Shown here one piece after another: positions 22,550 to 27,022 of a stretch of DNA of 27,022 bases. This stretch comes from DRVV01 sp964487415. Lineage in GTDB: Archaea; Thermoproteota; Bathyarchaeia; Bathyarchaeales; Bathycorpusculaceae. Both the position numbers and the translations under genes were made by a program. The DNA lies in assembly GCA_964487415.1 (NCBI GenBank), contig CAZAPQ010000094.1, positions 1 to 27,022 of the forward strand, given 5' to 3'. The notes below the pieces were generated by a model. The model was not told the DNA's origin. It did not search any database and saw only the letters and a program-made list of their open reading frames with translations. Each line of letters begins with the position of its first letter. Within the stretch, counting starts at the first letter, position 1.

Positions 22550-23337
22550 TTATTTCCCCTCTTGAAAGAGCCCTGTCCACCGGCTTTAACAACGTATGAT
22601 ATAACAGCATCAGCTATCCTTTGCAGGGTTGCCTCAGCTTGTTTATAGTTGTCAGCTAAAACTTCAATACCGTATCTTGGCGCTGCTATTACATAAAATT
22701 GAACTTTTGCATCCTTTAATTTCTCGGATTTTTTAGCATTTAAAAAAGCCTCTTTTATCGCCCTTACACCGTCAGGCCTCAAACAGCGAATCTCAACTAC
22801 ACCCTTGACTTTGACCATTGGCAGGCGTATTCTCTCCTTTGCAACCTCGGCGAAAACTTTAGCTAAGTCTTCGGGCACGCCAATTTTCGTTAAGGCTTCA
22901 GCGCCTCTTTCTGCAGCCTTCTCAAAGCCTTCGTATAGCCCATATTCCTTTTCAATGAGAATCCCGGCCTTTTCGTAAACCTCCTCTATGGATAGGCCCA
23001 CCTTCTCCGCGACACTCCGAAGAAGGGATTCGGCTTTCCTCTCCTTTTTCCAAGAAAGCATCTTCTCTATTCTTTCCCTTTTTGTAACCCTCCTTAGAGA
23101 TAAGTCTATATGACCCTTATCGGGATCCACGCGTAGAACTTTGAGGACTACTTTTTGCCCCTCACGAACATAATCTCGGATATTTCTGATCCATGATGAA
23201 GCTATTTCTGAAATGTGTAGAAGCCCAGTTTTGCCATACTCGTCAAGCCTTACATACGCCCCATAATCTGTGACGGTCTCTACCGTAACAATTACCAAGT
23301 CGCCAACTTCAGGCCATTCCTGCTTTATTAAAACCAT
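22546..23337 (-). CDS. eif2a: Translation initiation factor aIF2 alpha subunit
   Basis: Part of the heterotrimer that delivers initiator Met-tRNA to the ribosome. The N-terminal S1/OB domain (about 9-83) reads VGDLVIVTVETVTDYGAYVRLDEYGKTGLLHISEI and DPDKGHIDLSLRRV; a helical domain and a C-terminal alpha-beta domain (AAPRYGIEVLADNYKQAEATLQ) follow. Residues 47-48 are Ser-Ser in the loop corresponding to eukaryotic Ser51, without its full arginine-rich context. The 263 residues are typical. ATG at 23337 lies eight bases after S27e. Middle gene of the translation operon. Confidence 0.97.
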   Translation of the reverse strand: MVLIKQEWPEVGDLVIVTVETVTDYGAYVRLDEYGKTGLLHISEIASSWIRNIRDYVREGQKVVLKVLRVDPDKGHIDLSLRRVTKRERIEKMLSWKKERKAESLLRSVAEKVGLSIEEVYEKAGILIEKEYGLYEGFEKAAERGAEALTKIGVPEDLAKVFAEVAKERIRLPMVKVKGVVEIRCLRPDGVRAIKEAFLNAKKSEKLKDAKVQFYVIAAPRYGIEVLADNYKQAEATLQRIADAVISYVVKAGGQGSFKRGNK

Positions 23338-23345
23338 TTTTCATC

Positions 23346-23543
23346 TCACTCAAGGATTGCGACTACTTCGCCTTTAATTATCGCCTTTCCACCCGATGGT
23401 TCTGCAAGTTCAGCCTTGCAGACGTTGCACGAAATCCTATTTACAGCATGGCTGAATATTATCTGCTCGTTACCGCATTTTGGACACTTAATCCTCAGGA
23501 AACGACTTCTAGGTTGAGGTATGAGGTTTCCCCATTCGGTCAT
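23346..23543 (-). CDS. rps27e: Ribosomal protein S27e (eS27)
   Basis: A 65-residue zinc-ribbon protein of the small subunit. Four cysteines form two pairs, CPKC (Cys20, Cys23) and CNVC (Cys39, Cys42), with FLRIKCPKCGNEQIIFSHA and AELAEPSGGKA matching the family. ATG at 23543, 16 bases after L44e, supports co-transcription. Confidence 0.96.
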   Translation of the reverse strand: MTEWGNLIPQPRSRFLRIKCPKCGNEQIIFSHAVNRISCNVCKAELAEPSGGKAIIKGEVVAILE

Positions 23544-23559
23544 TAAATAGTCACCTAGC

Positions 23560-23835
23560 CTAGGCTATAACAAGTTTCCTTAGGCGTATTCCCTTTTTGT
23601 GCCGGATATAGCCGCAAGCTTTGCACTTCAGCTTCAGAGTCTGCTTTTTAGTAGTTTTGGAGAACTTCCGCTGCAGGGGATATTTTTGCCCTCCATAGCC
23701 TTTCTTTTCCCTTTCGTGGTGGCGTTCGCCCTTAGCCAATGCTCTCCGCTTTCCAGCTTTATACAGCGAAACCGTATGAGCTTGATAGGCTTTACATCTG
23801 GGACAGTAGGTTCTAATCTCTTTAGGAACATTCAT
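23560..23835 (-). CDS. rpl44e: Ribosomal protein L44e (eL42)
   Basis: A 91-residue large-subunit protein near the E site. CPRC (Cys11, Cys14) and CKAC (Cys71, Cys74) form the zinc site and the central GGQKYPLQRKFSKTTKK stretch (48-64), including the GGQ, is highly typical. ATG at 23835. First gene of the five-gene operon; two TATA-like stretches lie upstream on the minus strand, about 23882-23890 and 23897-23905. Confidence 0.96.
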   Translation of the reverse strand: MNVPKEIRTYCPRCKAYQAHTVSLYKAGKRRALAKGERHHEREKKGYGGQKYPLQRKFSKTTKKQTLKLKCKACGYIRHKKGIRLRKLVIA

Positions 23836-23909
23836 TTTGAACTCACTCTATTAGCTTTGCATAAAAATTAGAAAGCCCACTCATATACTTTTTCACACTA
23901 TATAACGAA

Positions 23910-24461
23910 TCAAATTTCAATATTCACTGCGAGTCCTTGTTTAACCAAAATTTTAGCGTTCTCGGATGGTAAATTCGCCACATCTTCACACTTAAAGGGC
24001 CCATATGTTTTCATGTCAGCGCCTATTATTGAGGGAACATCTTTTAAGAAGCGAAGTAAGACCATTTTGCGGGAAATTTGGGCAGTTAAGTCCGGCAGAT
24101 TTCCCTTCAGTATGCTCTTCGCAAAATTTTGAAATGTCTCTGCTAGGGTTAGGCTTCCTGAAAGGATTTTTTCCTCCTGAGGCGTCAAAAAATCTGGTGG
24201 CGGCTTTTTTCCTTTCGCCAACATGCGAATGAATTTTTTATATCTTATCTTTATTAGCTCAAGGATCATTCGCTTAGCTTTGCCTTTCTCCTCCATCAAC
24301 AGTTTAGCCTTCAATGTTTTCCTGTCTAGCATTCGCACCTCTTCTTTTAGCCTTCCAACATATTCAGCGAGCTGTATGTAAAAATCTGAGGGAAGTTTTG
24401 TTGGATCTGAACTTTCATGCTCCTTCTTCCATATCTCAAATAATTCGTTATATGTTATCAT
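23910..24461 (-). CDS. gins51: GINS subunit, Gins51 (Gins15) type
   Basis: The second GINS subunit of the archaeal CMG complex. Domain order is alpha-helical first (MITYNELFEIWKKEHES to about residue 110) and the small beta domain last (LRFLKDVPSIIGADMKTYGPFKCEDVANLPSENAKILVKQG, about 136-176), the A-B order of Gins51. The linker is Lys/Pro-rich (KGKKPPPDFLTPQEEK). At 183 residues the size is normal. Its ATG overlaps the priS stop (ATGA), the usual priS-gins51 coupling. With Gins23 at 18978 both subunits of a heterotetrameric GINS are encoded. Confidence 0.87.
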   Translation of the reverse strand: MITYNELFEIWKKEHESSDPTKLPSDFYIQLAEYVGRLKEEVRMLDRKTLKAKLLMEEKGKAKRMILELIKIRYKKFIRMLAKGKKPPPDFLTPQEEKILSGSLTLAETFQNFAKSILKGNLPDLTAQISRKMVLLRFLKDVPSIIGADMKTYGPFKCEDVANLPSENAKILVKQGLAVNIEI

Positions 24462-25693
24462 TCGATAACCTCTGCGCGTTCTCTGCAGATAAGAAGTAAA
24501 GCCGCAGCTGTTGGTAATTCAACTTTTCTGTTCTTGTAGGGTCCGAAGGTTTGGTCGCCTATTCTAAATTTGGGGGCGCTTGAAACTTTTACTGTGATGG
24601 TGCCTGATTTGAAAGCTAAGGCCTCCTTAAAGGGGTCAAACTTGTCGATTTCTGAAATTGGTACTTCTGCCTTTTTAAAACCTGTTTTGCTATTTAAGGT
24701 GTTGGGAAGCCTGATTAGACGATGAACATCTGTTGTTACGACGGTGTCGATCTTTGCGGACTGCAAGCCTGCAGCGTGTTTCATGATCCTTAGCCATGTT
24801 CCAGCTCCAACACCCCTTGGTGTGGATAATACCCCCAGTTCCACTAAGCCCTTTAGGAGGACATCCTTGTTCTGCATTATAATTTCCGCTGTTTCCTCTT
24901 TTAATCCGATCCTTTCCAAGTCCTCCTCCTTCGCAGAGGCTAAGAAAATCTGTACTCCTTTCAATAGACGCTGGGACCAGCCGAAACTTGAGAATTTCGC
25001 ATCCTTTCCAATTTCTACATCCTTCCTGGTTTTCCTTATTACTGGAGCGTGGAATGTCACATCTAATCCCATGCCAGATATATAATCAACTATTTCCTTG
25101 CGAGCCATGGTGTCCAATTCTTGAATAGCCTCGCCCTCTACATGGATATGGTAGCCCCTGTTTCCAGAGAAGAAAAGGCGTATTTCATCCTTTGAAAATC
25201 CAAAGTCAAATATTAAAAAGTCTAAAAGCTTCATTGTTTCCTCCTTTGCGGAAGCCAAGCAATTCTCGCAAGGCCATGTCTTAACGTCAAATTTTTCGCT
25301 GCCGCATATCGGACACTTTTCTGGAGTGATGCCCTTACCCTCAAATTTACAGTTTACGCATGCCCACTCCTCATGGATCCTATCGCAGGCTGTTGGAATA
25401 TGATCCGCGTCTATGTCAAAAATTAGGTCCGCGCCAAGCCATCCCTTCCTTTCCATCTCAAAATCAGGATGCTCATAGTAAGCACATGAATAATAAGCAT
25501 CAGCAGGAACATTAGCCTCTAAAAAGGCTTTAAGTTCATCAAAAGTTTCAAACCTTTTATGGCGAACAACAACGCCCTCAGAGAAGAGGGCAAACCCAAA
25601 CTCCCGCATACCCATCTTATTTGGAAAACCATCTAGGTAAAAGTCCCTGCAATAGTATTCATGAAAGAGGTTATAGACTATTGAACTCTTCAC
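24458..25693 (-). CDS. priS: DNA primase small (catalytic) subunit
   Basis: Synthesises RNA/DNA primers. Catalytic acidic residues are in LIFDIDADH (90-98, Asp93 and Asp95); the nucleotide-binding SGNRGYHIHV occurs at 176-185; TDVHRLIRLPNTLN carries the third conserved basic/acidic cluster. A zinc region at 112-145 contains three CxxC pairs (CVNC, CPIC, CENC), more than the single four-ligand knuckle usual for the family. The 411 residues are near normal. GTG at 25693 is the first start and matches the family N-terminus (VYNLFHEYYCRDFYL). The partner PriL is not in the window. Confidence 0.96.
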   Translation of the reverse strand: MKSSIVYNLFHEYYCRDFYLDGFPNKMGMREFGFALFSEGVVVRHKRFETFDELKAFLEANVPADAYYSCAYYEHPDFEMERKGWLGADLIFDIDADHIPTACDRIHEEWACVNCKFEGKGITPEKCPICGSEKFDVKTWPCENCLASAKEETMKLLDFLIFDFGFSKDEIRLFFSGNRGYHIHVEGEAIQELDTMARKEIVDYISGMGLDVTFHAPVIRKTRKDVEIGKDAKFSSFGWSQRLLKGVQIFLASAKEEDLERIGLKEETAEIIMQNKDVLLKGLVELGVLSTPRGVGAGTWLRIMKHAAGLQSAKIDTVVTTDVHRLIRLPNTLNSKTGFKKAEVPISEIDKFDPFKEALAFKSGTITVKVSSAPKFRIGDQTFGPYKNRKVELPTAAALLLICRERAEVIE

Positions 25694-25937
25694 TTAAGCC
25701 CCAAATATAATATTGGCGAAGATTTAAGAATAAAGATTGCTAGACAACATAGAATCCAAATGAATTAAAGTGTAACCAGCTTACCTTTTGCAAGCCAAAC
25801 TTTTCGTTCAACTTATGTTAAGAAAACCTTGTTGGTCTATTCGCGTGCGCTCTTCTCTAGATTTCAACCTCCATCGTAATAATGTTCCATAACCGCTGGC
25901 AGGACCTTCTAAGACCTCTAAAAGTGGCTTTAATCCT

Positions 25938-26756
25938 TTAGGCGAATATTTTAACGATTAATATTTGGATCGTGTTTAGGGCTATGTGGAGTAGGGTGGA
26001 AATTAACTGTAGAAGCATCTGGGACGTTAAGGATTGAGGTTGGGCTCCAAGCGTTGCCCCCATCCATAGATAGGGTATGTTGAAGAACATTTGGCTGAAA
26101 TGGTAGCTTACTGGTCCTAAAAGATTTCTGCCTGCCTTGATGTATAAGTAGCCTAGGAACAGCCCCACGGTAAACGAGTAAAATATGTGGGTTATTATCG
26201 TTATTGTTCCGGATGGCCAGTCAAGTAGGAATGGATATCCGAGGTGGTAAAGTCCGAATAGAAGGGATGAGAGGATGATTGAAGACTTGACGCCATACCT
26301 GTTGAGGAGCCCTCCAAGGATGCAGCCGCGGAAAATGCCCTCCTCTGAAACGCTTATTAGTAGATAGGCGGCGAAGTAGACGGGAATATAGATGTAAAGG
26401 GGTAAGTAAAATCCATACTTTAATCCTAGGATAAAGATTGAAAAAGCTAGGCCAACAGCGTTATGGAAAATGGCGAGGACGAAACCTAAAATGCAAAACC
26501 TCCTCCACTTTCCAGACTCCCTGAACCCTATGTTTGAGAAAGACTCTTTCCTTACAAGTTTAACGTAGAAGTACAGTACAACGGATTCAGCCATATAAAA
26601 AGACATGTGGGCGATAAAGCCGTAGGGATAATAAGTTCCCAATATTGGGAGAATCGTACATGAAAAGTAATATAGCTGTAGAAATCCAAATAGTAGGAGA
26701 AAAAGAAGCAAGGAATGTAAAAACTCCTGAGGAAAACTATGCATATTTATGATCAT
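25938..26756 (-). CDS. CPBP-family intramembrane metalloprotease
   Basis: A 272-residue polytopic membrane protein with about eight hydrophobic segments. CPBP/Abi motifs are present: SEEGIFRG (137-144; Glu138, Glu139, Arg143), FGLYH (167-171; His171) and GPVSYHFSQMFFN (214-226; His219). Asn226 is seven residues from His219 where H-x3-N is usual, so the third motif is variant. Family members process prenylated proteins, bacteriocin precursors or anti-sigma factors; target here unknown. ATG at 26756 (ATG 26744 also possible), with TATA-like TTTAAAATA near 26786-26794 on the minus strand. No clear functional link to the primase gene downstream. Confidence 0.9.
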   Translation of the reverse strand: MIINMHSFPQEFLHSLLLFLLLFGFLQLYYFSCTILPILGTYYPYGFIAHMSFYMAESVVLYFYVKLVRKESFSNIGFRESGKWRRFCILGFVLAIFHNAVGLAFSIFILGLKYGFYLPLYIYIPVYFAAYLLISVSEEGIFRGCILGGLLNRYGVKSSIILSSLLFGLYHLGYPFLLDWPSGTITIITHIFYSFTVGLFLGYLYIKAGRNLLGPVSYHFSQMFFNIPYLWMGATLGAQPQSLTSQMLLQLISTLLHIALNTIQILIVKIFA

Positions 26757-27022
26757 CGCTTAAACGAATTTAAGACTTTGCATCCTATTTTAAACATTAA
26801 CGTTGCTTCAAGACGTTTGAGCCTTTTTAGAATAATGCAATATCATCCGCATTAGAAAAAGCATTAACCTCTGGCACTACTAGGTCATTTGGGTTAGGCG
26901 TCTTTTAACGTCGAAAAATAAAAATGGGAGGCTGGTGACATTGTTTAGGAGTAGTGTTCCTCGCCCAAAAGTTTAAGCATAAGCTTGGATTCTCAACATT
27001 TTTACCCATCGTTTAGACATTA

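Noticed and set aside
26757..27022. Short ORFs and small repeats (AATGC/GCATT) in the final 266 bases
   Set aside because: Frames are under 35 codons with unconvincing composition, and the repeats are five bases long; nothing beyond the CPBP promoter is supportable.
1..27022. CRISPR array, prophage, insertion sequence or defence island
   Set aside because: No regularly spaced repeats, transposase, integrase or phage-type genes are seen; the CPBP protease and AbrB-like gene alone do not make a defence or toxin-antitoxin system.

Overview
The window reads as a stretch of archaeal chromosome. Diagnostic genes are an archaeal/eukaryotic-type replisome (MCM, two GINS subunits, RFC large and small, primase small subunit), RNA polymerase Rpo12, aIF2-alpha, Nop10, ribosomal proteins L44e and S27e, and the wyosine enzymes Trm5 and Taw1. 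Moderate GC, short AT-rich leaders with TATA-like boxes, many TTG/GTG starts and the gene content suit a Thermoproteota/Bathyarchaeia-like lineage, but that placement is inference. I see no CRISPR array, prophage or intact insertion sequence.

Layout. 1-1035 (-): a partial inositol-monophosphatase-family enzyme and an MgtC-like membrane protein. 1191-3173 (+): a proton-pumping pyrophosphatase whose signature residues point to the K+-independent type. 3174-3890: mostly non-coding, with a 43-codon candidate gene, a pair of palindromes and tRNA-Leu(GAG). 3891-6504: an Lrp-type regulator divergent from glutamine synthetase, which is followed by two tiny stand-alone RAM (ligand-sensing) proteins. 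6808-7578 (-): a creatininase-family amidohydrolase. 7661-11397 (+): a sugar cluster of phosphoglucosamine/phosphomannomutase, an atypical nucleotide-sugar-dehydrogenase-like protein and a Gfo/Idh/MocA oxidoreductase. 11402-14320: Trm5 and Trm112-like (-), Rpo12 (+), a small eight-cysteine protein (-) and Taw1 (+). 14407-16510 (+): an AbrB-like small protein, endonuclease V, an HD hydrolase and a tRNA-binding OB-fold protein. 16507-21580: rfcL and rfcS (-) divergent from gins23 and mcm (+). 21612-23835 (-): a tightly coupled translation/assembly operon (L44e, S27e, aIF2-alpha, Nop10, PAC2 chaperone). 23910-25693 (-): priS and gins51. 25938-26756 (-): a CPBP intramembrane protease.

How it fits together. 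About 9 kb hold clamp loader, helicase, both GINS subunits and primase catalytic subunit, interleaved with a translation operon. Trm5 and Taw1 supply the first two wyosine steps at G37 of tRNA-Phe. The glutamine synthetase locus carries three RAM domains in three proteins, suggesting amino-acid sensing of nitrogen assimilation.

Points most worth a second look: the glnA-RAM-RAM locus; the dehydrogenase-like protein that keeps the catalytic Cys/Asp but appears to lack the conserved Lys and Asn; two copies of TCATTA-N3-TAATGA in a gene-free stretch; dyads around the gins23-mcm promoter; the eight-cysteine protein; and an elaborated zinc region in PriS. Nothing here can be declared a new system from sequence reading alone.
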